From SG8-41 sp035259205 (GTDB taxonomy: Bacteria > Pseudomonadota > Gammaproteobacteria > Burkholderiales > SG8-41), in contig DATFWO010000315.1 in assembly GCA_035259205.1 (NCBI GenBank), positions 1 through 16,327 on the forward strand: a DNA stretch of 16,327 nucleotides. Direction: 5' to 3'. This document shows positions 6,333-12,669 of this stretch, piece by piece (the stretch's first letter is position 1; every line of letters starts with the position of its first letter). Made by a program: the position numbers and the translations under genes. Under the pieces are notes generated by a model. The model searched no databases. It was not told where the DNA came from and saw nothing but the letters and a program-made list of their open reading frames with translations.

Positions 6333-7244
6333 GTGACCATCGACTCCTACCGCTTCGTCGACTTCGCAACACGGCAGGTAATGAAGGCGTGGGCCGCGCG
6401 GGAGGAACCCGGCGTAATCCCCTTCATGCCACTCGCAAAACCGCTATACGAATGCACCGTGGCGCTTCTCACGACCGCCGGCGTGGCGCGCAACGACGAC
6501 AAGCCTTTCGACCAGGACGGCGAGCGGCGTAACCCCTGGTGGGGCGACCCGGGCTTCCGCGCGATCCCCCTTGGCACGACGGAGAAGGACATCAGGCTGT
6601 ATCACCTGCACATCGACCCGCGCTTCGGCGAGGCCGACCTCGACGTGGTGCTGCCAATGCGCCGGTTGGCCGAGCTTGCCGGCGAGGGCTTCGTCGGTCG
6701 CCCCGCGCCCACGCACTACTCCATCATGGGGTACATCCTCGAGCCAAAGGAACTGGTCGAGAAGACGGCGCCAGCCATCGTCGAGCACATGCACGCCGAG
6801 CACGTCGACGCAGTGGCGCTGGTGCCCGCCTGACCGTTCTGCTGCCGGTCCGTGGGACTGGTCCAGCGAGTCATCGAGGCGAGCGGTATTTCGACGGTGA
6901 CGCTCTCGTGGATCCCCGACCTGACCCGCGCAGTCGGGGTGCCCCGGCTCGCGGGCCTCAGTTATCCGGTAAGCCGGCCGCTCGGACGGCCGCACGACCA
7001 CGACGGCCAGCGCGCCGTGCTGCGCGCGACGCTGGCGCTGCTCGCGAGCGCCTCCGCGCCTGACAGCTACGTCGAGCTGCCGTTCGAGTGGCCGGAGTCA
7101 CCCGCTCAGGCGCTCAACGCCTCCAAAGACCTGGCACCATCGCCCATCGTCGAGCTGCTACGGAAGAAACCCTGGCTGATACCCCGGCTTTACAGCGGTC
7201 GTGTGCCGCCTGGTGACCCTGAAGCCGCGATTACATCATCCTAG
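6333..7244 (+). CDS. GrdB-like (glycine/sarcosine/betaine reductase B family) protein with in-frame TGA, probable selenoprotein
   Basis: 303 residues if TGA 6831-6833 is read as selenocysteine (Sec167). The first part (GTG 6333, or the adjacent TTG 6330) has family-like segments: IDSYRFVD, PLAKPLYECTVALLTTAGV, GFRAIPLGTTEKDI, DVVLPMRRLAELAGEGFVG, HYSIMGYI and HVDAVALVPA. After the TGA the same frame continues without shift for 136 codons: PFCCRSVGLVQRVIEASGIS, then YPVSRPLG and GQRAVLRATLALL. These are exactly the blocks that follow in family members I recall. The TGA falls in a U-P-F-C motif, where Cys homologues have C-P-x-C. The downstream part has no ribosome-binding site of its own. No good Shine-Dalgarno precedes the first start either. 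Members of the reductase family use Sec/Cys to attack C-N bonds; the role of these shorter proteobacterial proteins is unclear. The alternative is a nonsense-mutated pseudogene. No sel genes are present in the window. Confidence 0.8.
6831..6867 (+). promoter_or_regulatory. UGA codon with bacterial SECIS-like hairpin
   Basis: After TGA 6831-6833 and a 7-nt gap, GCTGCCGGTCC (6841-6851) pairs with GGACTGG (6855-6861) and CAGC (6864-6867). The result is an 11-bp stem with one G-U pair, a 2-nt bulge (TC, 6862-6863) and a GUG apical loop (6852-6854). The loop starts 18 nt after the UGA and begins with G. This agrees with what I recall of bacterial SECIS elements: a hairpin inside the coding region, close behind the UGA, with a G at the start of the loop, recognised by SelB. 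GC-rich coding DNA forms hairpins easily, so the structure is supporting evidence only. Confidence 0.6.
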
Positions 7245-7401
7245 TAGCATGAATGCCACTGGGCTTTCTTGTCAGCAAATCTTACAAGCCAGCCCTTCTT
7301 CAAACACCTGGACGACCGGTTCTTTCGCTTCTTTCAATCCCTTTGACGCAAAGGCATGTACTTTGCTTGAACCTCTAACTGCGACGCTGTAAAGGGCGTT
7401 T

Positions 7402-7418
7402 TGTAAAGTTTTCCGACA
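7402..7418. promoter_or_regulatory. TGT...ACA partial dyad upstream of the DUF1566 gene
   Basis: In the 278-bp gap 7245-7522, the 17-mer TGTAAAGTTTTCCGACA (7402-7418) has complementary ends (TGT/ACA) around an AT-rich centre and lies about 105 bp before the DUF1566 start. It could be a regulator site. A lone copy of the 14-bp repeat family found further right (GCGACGCTGTAAAG, 7381-7394) sits just before it. The gap is AT-richer than its surroundings and shows no gene. Confidence 0.25.
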
Positions 7419-7522
7419 AGAAGCCGGTCACAGATAGTCGCGCAAGCCCAAATGTTACCGGCCGAGTGTGGGACGGTTGGTGTCTTTGTCTTAATCGGGA
7501 ATCAGAGATAAAGGAGAGACAC

Positions 7523-8080
7523 ATGAAACTGCTTTCGCATGTCGGAAGTATCGCAGTCCTGGTAGCCGGGTCGTTCTCATCCACCGTTTTTGCGCAAACC
7601 ACGGCGAATGGACCGTACTACGCCACGCCGTCGTGGGATCAGACGCTGCCTGCGAGCACACGGTTCATCGTGCTGTCAAACATGAACAGCGATGCAGTGC
7701 TGGACCGTGAAACCGGGTTGGTCTGGGAAAAGTCGCCAAACACCGGTGCAGGTGCCGGAAACGATCCGATTGACTGGCACGCGGGAGGCTTCTTGTGCCT
7801 CAGGAAGAATGTGGGGGGCCGGACCGGCTGGAGGCTGCCTTCTATTCACGAATTGGCGAGCCTCTTTGACCCAAGCGCGGCATTTCCCCCGGCGACGTTG
7901 CCTCCGGGCCATCCGTTTATTAACGTCGAACAGGTTTACTGGTCAGCGACCACTATTGCCGACACCCCAGGGAGTGCGTGGATGGTAGGGTTCAATGGTC
8001 TTGGCGCAAACCTCAACGCCAAAACCGTCCCGCACTCGATTTGGTGCGTGCGTGGCGGCGGGGTTCTCGACAACTATTAA
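7523..8080 (+). CDS. secreted DUF1566-domain protein
   Basis: 185 residues. ATG 7523 is preceded at good spacing by AAGGAGAG, which fixes the start although the frame is open from 7466. A signal peptide is clear: MKLLSHVGSIAVLVAGSF, then SSTVFAQ with likely cleavage after VFA. The mature part has the DUF1566/Lcl pattern: LDRETGLVWEKSP, a W-x-A-x-x-x-C segment (DWHAGGFLC), GWRLPSIHELASLFD, YWSAT and a C-terminal IWCVRGG. This fold is found in many secreted and surface proteins, sometimes adhesive; no enzymatic role is established. Two cysteines (FLC and WCV) could form a disulfide. The gene stands alone between AT-richer spacers and is convergent with the dehydrogenase gene at 8310. Confidence 0.85.
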   Translation: MKLLSHVGSIAVLVAGSFSSTVFAQTTANGPYYATPSWDQTLPASTRFIVLSNMNSDAVLDRETGLVWEKSPNTGAGAGNDPIDWHAGGFLCLRKNVGGRTGWRLPSIHELASLFDPSAAFPPATLPPGHPFINVEQVYWSATTIADTPGSAWMVGFNGLGANLNAKTVPHSIWCVRGGGVLDNY

Positions 8081-8127
8081 GGGGAAGACCGACCTATTAA
8101 ACCAGCAGACACAAGGATCTGGAACGA

Positions 8128-8162
8128 GCGCGAGCAGACGGATCTGGGATCACTGCTCGCGC
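8128..8162. terminator. 10-bp inverted repeat between convergent genes, possible terminator
   Basis: GCGCGAGCAG (8128-8137) and CTGCTCGCGC (8153-8162) are perfect complements with a 15-nt loop, 48 bp after the DUF1566 stop and before the convergent dehydrogenase. No T-run follows on either strand, so factor-dependent or weak termination is all that can be argued. The rest of 8081-8309 shows only a purine/pyrimidine-biased tract of repeated CCTTCCT words next to the dehydrogenase stop. Confidence 0.4.
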
Positions 8163-8309
8163 CCCATGCCGCGCTGCGTGCCGGTCGAGTAACACCACGA
8201 ACGACTGCTTTCTGCAAACCCAACCGGCGGCTTAGGGTCGATACCGCGTGACGAGTGATGAACTGCGGAGCACCGCCTTTCCTTCCTCCTTCCTCCTTCC
8301 GCCTTGTCC

Positions 8310-9236
8310 TCAGTCCCGCGCCAGCGTCTTCTCCACGTCTTCCGCGGAAACCCTGATCGACACGCCGGCGCGCTCGTTCTGCAGCTGCATGGGAGAGCGT
8401 GAATCGAGCTCTCCCCAGCCGCGCTCGAGCGCCGCGGTGAAGTCCTCGTAGGCGAGGTCGGCGTGCTTCATCGGCACGCCGAGCTCCTGCGCGAGCTCGC
8501 GCGCGAGCGTCAAGTCCTTGTGCGCGAGGCGCAGCGCAAAAGCCGCCGGTTCGTACTTGCCCTGCAGGTACTGGTCGCCGATGCGGTCGAAGGTGCGGGC
8601 ACGCCCGGTTGAGCCTTGGCGGATGGCGTGCCACAGGGACAGCGGCTCGACGCCGGCCTTGACGCCCAGGGTGAAGATCTCGGCGATTGCCATCCTGGTG
8701 GTGAAGCTCGCGCAGTTGTGCGCGAGCTTGGCCGAATTGCCGGCGCCGACCGGGCCCACGTACATCACCTGGTCCCCGATGGCGTCGAGCAGCGCCTTGT
8801 GGCGGTTGAACGCGCCCTCGTCCCCGCCGACGTAGATCGCGAGCTTGCCGCTCCTCGCGCCGCGCGGGCCGCCGCTCACGGGAGCGTCCAGGAGCTGGAT
8901 GCCCTTCTCCGCGAAGCGCGCCGCGATCTTGCGCACCACGGTGGGAGAGTTCGTGGTGAGATCGAACCAGGCTGCGCCCGATCGCATCGAGGAGAGCAAG
9001 CCGCCTTCGCCCGCGCCCACTTCCTGCATCTCCTTTGGCCCGGGCAGGGACGTGAACACCACATCCGCGGCGCGCCCTACGTCGGCCACCGTTTCGGCCC
9101 ACGCCGCTCCGGCCGTGACGAGCGGCTTCCCGCACTCGGGCCGGACGTCGTAGACCACGACGTCGTGACCCGCCTTGCGCAAGTTGAGCGCCATTCCACT
9201 GCCCATGAGACCCAGGCCTATGAATCCGACTTTCAT
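8310..9236 (-). CDS. NAD(P)-dependent beta-hydroxyacid dehydrogenase (3-hydroxyisobutyrate dehydrogenase family)
   Basis: 308 residues, the usual length for the family that includes 3-hydroxyisobutyrate dehydrogenase, tartronate semialdehyde reductase and GLYR1-type reductases. It should oxidise or reduce a beta-hydroxyacid/semialdehyde pair with NAD(P). The N-terminal Rossmann motif GLGLMG (7-12) is intact, followed by an acidic Asp30 (VVVYD) that fits NAD preference. The substrate signature DAPVSGG lies at 117-123. The catalytic Lys170 and Asn174 are in GPVGAGNSAKLAHN (161-174). ATG 9236 starts directly at the motif; GGTGGAG about 12 nt upstream is a fair ribosome-binding site. Divergent from the MFS transporter, which may import its substrate. 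The exact substrate is not determined. Confidence 0.93.
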   Translation of the reverse strand: MKVGFIGLGLMGSGMALNLRKAGHDVVVYDVRPECGKPLVTAGAAWAETVADVGRAADVVFTSLPGPKEMQEVGAGEGGLLSSMRSGAAWFDLTTNSPTVVRKIAARFAEKGIQLLDAPVSGGPRGARSGKLAIYVGGDEGAFNRHKALLDAIGDQVMYVGPVGAGNSAKLAHNCASFTTRMAIAEIFTLGVKAGVEPLSLWHAIRQGSTGRARTFDRIGDQYLQGKYEPAAFALRLAHKDLTLARELAQELGVPMKHADLAYEDFTAALERGWGELDSRSPMQLQNERAGVSIRVSAEDVEKTLARD

Positions 9237-9299
9237 GATTTCGTTTTCTCCACCGGTCAGACGATTCGTTGCACGCGTCGAGTGTATGGCAGCAGCGCG

Positions 9300-10511
9300 A
9301 TGAGGTCGAGCGTCTTCACTGCCGAACGACGCGATAGCGTAAAATCACGGCACTCCTTTCCGCCGCAACGACCGTCGAGGATCGCGCTGCCGCCGATTTA
9401 CCTGCTCACGCTGATTACGGTGCTGAACCACATCAGCTACCTGGGCAGCCGCATCCTGCTTTCCCTCTACGCGATCGAGCTCGGCGCCCGCCCGTTCACG
9501 ATCGGCATACTGGTCGCGCTCTATTCCGCGATGCCGCTCCTTCTCTCGGTCTATGCCGGACGTCTGTCGGACCGGATCGGCCACCGCCTGCCCATGCTCA
9601 CGGGCTCGATCGTGGCGGCGTTCGGAATGTGGCTGCCGTGGGCCCTGCCGGGCGAGATGGCGCTGTACGTTTCCGCGACCCTGATCGGCGCCGGCTTCTG
9701 CTTTTTCAACATCGCCATGCAGGCGCTGGTCGGGCTGATCAGCTCACCGAATACGCGCGCCCACAACTTCAGCATGCTGACCATGGGTTACGCCCTGTCC
9801 AGCCTGATCGGTCCGCTGGTGGTCGGCTATTCCGTCGAGTACGCGGGTCATCCGAAAACCTACCTTGTGCTGGCGGCGATCACTTTGGTCCCGATCACGC
9901 TGTTTTCCATCAAGCGGCTCATCCCGGTCGCGCCGATCGTGGCGGGTCTCCATGGCGAGCGCAGCTTCATGGACCTGGTGCGCATGCCGCGACTGCGCGC
10001 CATGTTCATCGCCAGCGGGGTCTGTGTCACGGGCTGGGACCTCTTCACCTTCTACATGCCGATCTACGGGCGTTCGATTTCTCTTTCCGCGTCCACCATC
10101 GGCGAGATCATCGCCATGTTCGGGGTCGCCAGCTTCGTCGCGCGCTTCGCCATGCCTGCCGCAACGCGGCGGTTTCGCGAGGAACAGCTGCTCGCCGCTT
10201 CCCTCTATCTGGCGGCAGCCACCTTCGCGCTCTACCCGTTCGTGGAGAACGTCCCCGGGCTCATGCTGCTCGCATTTACGATGGGCCTGGGCCTTGGCTG
10301 CGGGCAGCCTCTCACCATGCTGCTCACCTATGCCCGCTCGCCCGAAGGACGCGCCGGGGAGGCGAACGGGCTGCGCCAGATGGCGAACAACGTGACCCAC
10401 ATATTCGTGCCTCTGTTCTTCGGCGCGATCGGCTCCGCATTCGGGCTGATGCCGGTGTTCTGGACCAACACCGTATTCCTGGCCACGGGCGGGTGGTTCA
10501 GCAGGCGCTAG
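9300..10511 (+). CDS. MFS transporter
   Basis: About 403 residues from ATG 9300, a polytopic inner-membrane protein with about 12 hydrophobic segments. The first is near residues 31-55 (LPPIYLLTLITVLNHI) and the last is AFGLMPVFWTNTVFLATGGW just before the C-terminal SRR. The major facilitator signature between helices 2 and 3 is visible as GRLSDRIGHRLPM (about residues 86-98). The start is uncertain: no ribosome-binding site precedes ATG 9300. A GTG at 9279 and a GTG at 9420 are in frame, but the latter would cut helix 1. The open frame runs back to 8616 across the antisense of the dehydrogenase gene, and that part is not real. A TAAAAT at 9340-9345 could be a -10 box, which would favour a later start. 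Substrate unknown; the divergent dehydrogenase hints at an organic acid. Confidence 0.88.
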   Translation: MRSSVFTAERRDSVKSRHSFPPQRPSRIALPPIYLLTLITVLNHISYLGSRILLSLYAIELGARPFTIGILVALYSAMPLLLSVYAGRLSDRIGHRLPMLTGSIVAAFGMWLPWALPGEMALYVSATLIGAGFCFFNIAMQALVGLISSPNTRAHNFSMLTMGYALSSLIGPLVVGYSVEYAGHPKTYLVLAAITLVPITLFSIKRLIPVAPIVAGLHGERSFMDLVRMPRLRAMFIASGVCVTGWDLFTFYMPIYGRSISLSASTIGEIIAMFGVASFVARFAMPAATRRFREEQLLAASLYLAAATFALYPFVENVPGLMLLAFTMGLGLGCGQPLTMLLTYARSPEGRAGEANGLRQMANNVTHIFVPLFFGAIGSAFGLMPVFWTNTVFLATGGWFSRR

Positions 10512-10543
10512 AGGCTATCTCAAGAATCTCCCTGACCCTCGAT

Positions 10544-10607
10544 CCCTCTCCCAAAGGGAGAGGGAAGTGTTCCCTTCTCCCTCCGGGAGAAGGGCTAGGG
10601 ATGAGGG
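10544..10607 (+). repeat. REP-like double palindrome (CCCTCTCCC family)
   Basis: Two hairpins in tandem: CCCTCTCCC (10544-10552) pairs over AAA with GGGAGAGGG (10556-10564), and CCCTTCTCCC (10572-10581) pairs over TCC with GGGAGAAGGG (10585-10594). A GGGATGAGGGA tail follows. It sits just after the MFS gene and before the end of the convergent GNAT-like gene, and resembles the REP-type intergenic palindromes common in proteobacteria. It may also act as a transcript end. Confidence 0.7.
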
Positions 10608-10674
10608 ACGACCTCTGCAGGAAGTTTTTTAGATAGCCGCAGATAAATGCGGATGACAGCGGTTGGCACACTCG

Positions 10675-11004
10675 TCACCGGCCACTCGTCACGCCATTGG
10701 AAGCGTGCGGAACGTGAAACACGTCCGCCCAGTCCGGGTGCTTGCGCCGCTGATCGTCGACGTAGGTGCACGAAGCGTAAATCTTCACGCCTTCCTTGCG
10801 CGCATCTTCCACCATGCGCGTCACCAGCGCGAGCGGCGCTCCCGTGCCCTTCAGCGTGTCCGACCATTCGGTGCGGTCCGCGATGATGAGGCCCGGCCGC
10901 TCGTGCCTGTAGTTGAGACGGGCAATCCCGTGGACGCCCGGGATCGTCGCCACGTAGGTTCCGCGCGTCTTGTAGTCCTGCCGCTGAATGTTTATGGGGT
11001 CCAT
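10675..11004 (-). CDS. small GNAT-like protein (YidJ/COG2388-type acetyltransferase fold)
   Basis: 109 residues. The second half, KGTGAPLALVTRMVEDARKEGVKIYASCTYVDDQRRKHPDW (split over residues 52-92), matches the pattern of the short GNAT family: a G-x-G acetyl-CoA loop (KGTG, 52-55), a helix with DARKEG, a Cys followed by a Tyr-Val, and a conserved R-x-HP. The RGxGxA loop is degraded to KGTGAP, so acetyl-CoA binding is uncertain. ADRTEW (42-47) corresponds to the family's H-T-E/V strand. The last codons and stop run into a short direct repeat (CACTCGTCAC at 10669-10678 and 10683-10692), so the C-terminal VTSGR may be repeat-derived. It is transcribed in the same direction as the SDR at 11196 but separated by 191 bp of repeats, so co-transcription is doubtful. 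Confidence 0.72.
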   Translation of the reverse strand: MDPINIQRQDYKTRGTYVATIPGVHGIARLNYRHERPGLIIADRTEWSDTLKGTGAPLALVTRMVEDARKEGVKIYASCTYVDDQRRKHPDWADVFHVPHASNGVTSGR

Positions 11005-11054
11005 GCTTACTGACCCTCGTGCAAATGCGTGACAGGCATTTGCACCTGAACACT

Positions 11055-11091
11055 CCCCTCTCCTTCGGGAGAGGGGTTGGGGGTGAGGGAA
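11055..11091 (+). repeat. REP-like palindrome with UUCG loop
   Basis: CCCCTCTCC (11055-11063), loop TTCG, GGAGAGGGG (11068-11076), then TTGGGGGTGAGGGA. It is the same element type as at 10544, with the same downstream G-rich GAGGGA tail. The C(UUCG)G tetraloop makes the RNA hairpin very stable. It lies between two minus-strand genes. Confidence 0.7.
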
Positions 11092-11137
11092 TGAGTGGCG
11101 TCAGTCATTTCTACGACGCTCATTAAACGAAAGGCGT

Positions 11138-11190
11138 GATGGGTGACGGGTGATGAGTGATGCGCCGTCACCCGTCAGTCGTCACCCATC
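11138..11190 (-). terminator. nested hairpins after the SDR stop, possible terminator
   Basis: GATGGGTGAC (11138-11147) and GTCACCCATC (11181-11190) are perfect 10-bp complements. Inside them GACGGGTGA (11145-11153) and TCACCCGTC (11168-11176) make a second 9-bp pairing that shares three bases with the first. The structure starts 5 nt after the minus-strand SDR stop, which suits a terminator or 3'-end stabiliser. No clear T-run follows. Related GTGACGRGTGATG words occur at 8249 and near 10669. Confidence 0.45.
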
Positions 11191-11195
11191 GTCCG

Positions 11196-11954
11196 TCACA
11201 TGTACCTCCCGCCGCCGCACAGGATGCGGTCACCGGTCACGTACGACGACTGTTCCGACGCGAGAAAGACCGCCACGTTCGCGACCTCCTGCGGCTTGCC
11301 GGCGCGCTTCAAGGGTATCGCCGCAAGATCCGCCTCGGAGTACCCGCTATGTCCCCCATACCACTCCGGGTTCGCGCGGACGTTCTCGATGGTCATCAGC
11401 GCGATGAGATTCGCCCGCACGTTGTAGGGGCCGAGCTCCAGTGCGAGCGCCTTGATGAGACCGAACAGACCGTGCTTGGACGAGATCACGTGCGCACGTT
11501 GCGACTGCGACGTGACGGAGGCCTGGCCGCCTAGTGCGACGATGCTCCCGGTCCTGCGCTTCATCATCTGGGGCACCACGGCCTTGGCGAGATAGAAGAG
11601 CGAGTTGAGGTTGACAGCGAATGTCTTGTCCCACTCCTCATAGCTGATCTGCCAGAAGTCCTGGTGCGCGCGCCGGCCGGTGCAGTGCATGAGCACGTCG
11701 ATCTGACCGAAGCGGTCGTTTCCCTGCTGCACCAGACGCTCGACCTGCTCGTGGTCGCTGACATCGGCCAGGAGCGGCAGCACTTTTGCGCCGAGCTTCT
11801 CGCAATCGCGCGCCACCTGATCGAGCTCGGCCTTCTTTTCCCGCGCAACGAGTATCAGGTCGGCGCCCTCGCGCGCGAAAGCGAGCGCAATGGCCTTGCC
11901 GTTGTTGCGGCCGGCGCCGGCGACCAACGCGGTCTTGCCTTGTAGTTGCCCCAT
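11196..11954 (-). CDS. divergent SDR-family protein lacking Ser and Tyr of the active site
   Basis: 252 residues with an SDR Rossmann fold. The frame has an ATG at 11966, but GGAGG five nt before ATG 11954 marks the likely start (MGQLQGKTALV). The cofactor loop reads AGAGRNNG (12-19), so the central GxG is NNG. Helix-4 Asn115 (FAVNLNSLF) and Lys160 are kept. Counting back from Lys160, the catalytic Tyr is Val156 (next to His155) and the Ser is Gly143. The C-terminal half is normal (YVTGDRILCGGGRYM). Divergent SDRs of this kind can bind nucleotide without classical reductase activity, or have an altered substrate step. The gene is monocistronic or heads toward the GNAT-like gene; a hairpin lies right after its stop. 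Divergent from the CMD-family gene at 12106, with 151 bp between them. Confidence 0.9.
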   Translation of the reverse strand: MGQLQGKTALVAGAGRNNGKAIALAFAREGADLILVAREKKAELDQVARDCEKLGAKVLPLLADVSDHEQVERLVQQGNDRFGQIDVLMHCTGRRAHQDFWQISYEEWDKTFAVNLNSLFYLAKAVVPQMMKRRTGSIVALGGQASVTSQSQRAHVISSKHGLFGLIKALALELGPYNVRANLIALMTIENVRANPEWYGGHSGYSEADLAAIPLKRAGKPQEVANVAVFLASEQSSYVTGDRILCGGGRYM

Positions 11955-12105
11955 CGCTTCCTCCATGATTGCTTGCGATTTCCCGACTTTCGCGCTCCCG
12001 CTCTCGCGACTTCCGCTCTCCCGGATTACGCCGTGATGTTACGATGACAGAGCTTACCTCATCCCACTTTCGTTCCGCAGTACATCACTCGAAAGGAGTA
12101 ATCCG

Positions 12106-12507
12106 ATGGCAGTCGATCTGGAGCAGGAACTGAAACGCACTACCGCGCTGCGCGGCTTCCGCTTTGGCCTGCACGATTTCGTGGCGCAGCTCAAGGGCGC
12201 CGACGCGCTGAAGAAGCACAACGACGCGACCGAGGCCAACTACCTGAAGAAGGGCCTGCTCGACCGCAAGACCAAGGAGCTGGTGATCATCGCGACGTGC
12301 GTCGCGCTCAAGGACTCGGCAGCCCACCTGCAGTGCCACATGCACGCCGCGAAGAACGCCGGCGTAACGCCTGACGAGATACTCGAAGTGATCGAGCTGA
12401 TCGGCGGATGGATGGGCAACGTCGCGAAGATCAACGGCCTCGAAGCGTGGCGGGCCACCTTCAGGCCGGACATACCGTCGATCGATCGGGTGGTGGAGCT
12501 CCGTTAG
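12106..12507 (+). CDS. carboxymuconolactone decarboxylase (CMD)/AhpD-like family protein
   Basis: 133 residues, all-helical CMD fold. The start is fixed by AAAGGAG 7 nt upstream of ATG 12106. The core KTKELVIIATCVALKDSAAHLQCHMHAAKNAG (split over residues 55-86) matches the CMD pattern, with the charged E58 and the H-x-x-C-H-M-H turn. AhpD-type peroxidase partners have C-x-x-C here; this protein has His74-x-x-Cys77 and His80, so a dithiol reductase role is unlikely. Members of the family include gamma-carboxymuconolactone decarboxylase and many small proteins of unknown role near catabolic genes. Divergent from the second SDR. No partner reductase is nearby. Confidence 0.88.
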   Translation: MAVDLEQELKRTTALRGFRFGLHDFVAQLKGADALKKHNDATEANYLKKGLLDRKTKELVIIATCVALKDSAAHLQCHMHAAKNAGVTPDEILEVIELIGGWMGNVAKINGLEAWRATFRPDIPSIDRVVELR

Positions 12508-12590
12508 CGCGTCAGTCCCTGGGCGTGGCGGGCAAGAGTGTCCACAAAGTGGATCGTAGTTCGGGCATTGGTCTTATGCCAAAGGTCTAG

Positions 12591-12619
12591 TTGACCCCTC
12601 TGCCGGTGCGGCATATAAA
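12591..12619 (+). promoter_or_regulatory. sigma-70-type promoter of the PEP-CTERM gene
   Basis: TTGACC (12591-12596), a 17-bp spacer, and TATAAA (12614-12619) make a near-consensus sigma-70 promoter. It would start transcription near 12626, giving a leader of about 44 nt before ATG 12670. This is the best promoter match in the window. Confidence 0.7.
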
Positions 12620-12669
12620 GAAATGATTTCGTCATTTCCCCTGTCCACGTTCCCAAGCAAGGAGATCCC

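Noticed and set aside
6852..7244. Separate small gene starting at GTG 6852
   Set aside because: No ribosome-binding site, and it is in the same frame as the upstream part with only a TGA between, so a single recoded gene explains it better.
6330..7244. Frameshifted pseudogene
   Set aside because: Both halves are in the same frame with no net shift; only one TGA interrupts it, at a redox motif. A point nonsense mutation remains the rival explanation.
8616..9299. N-terminal extension of the MFS transporter frame
   Set aside because: It is the antisense of the dehydrogenase gene and has no transporter-like sequence; the membrane protein begins near 9300-9390.
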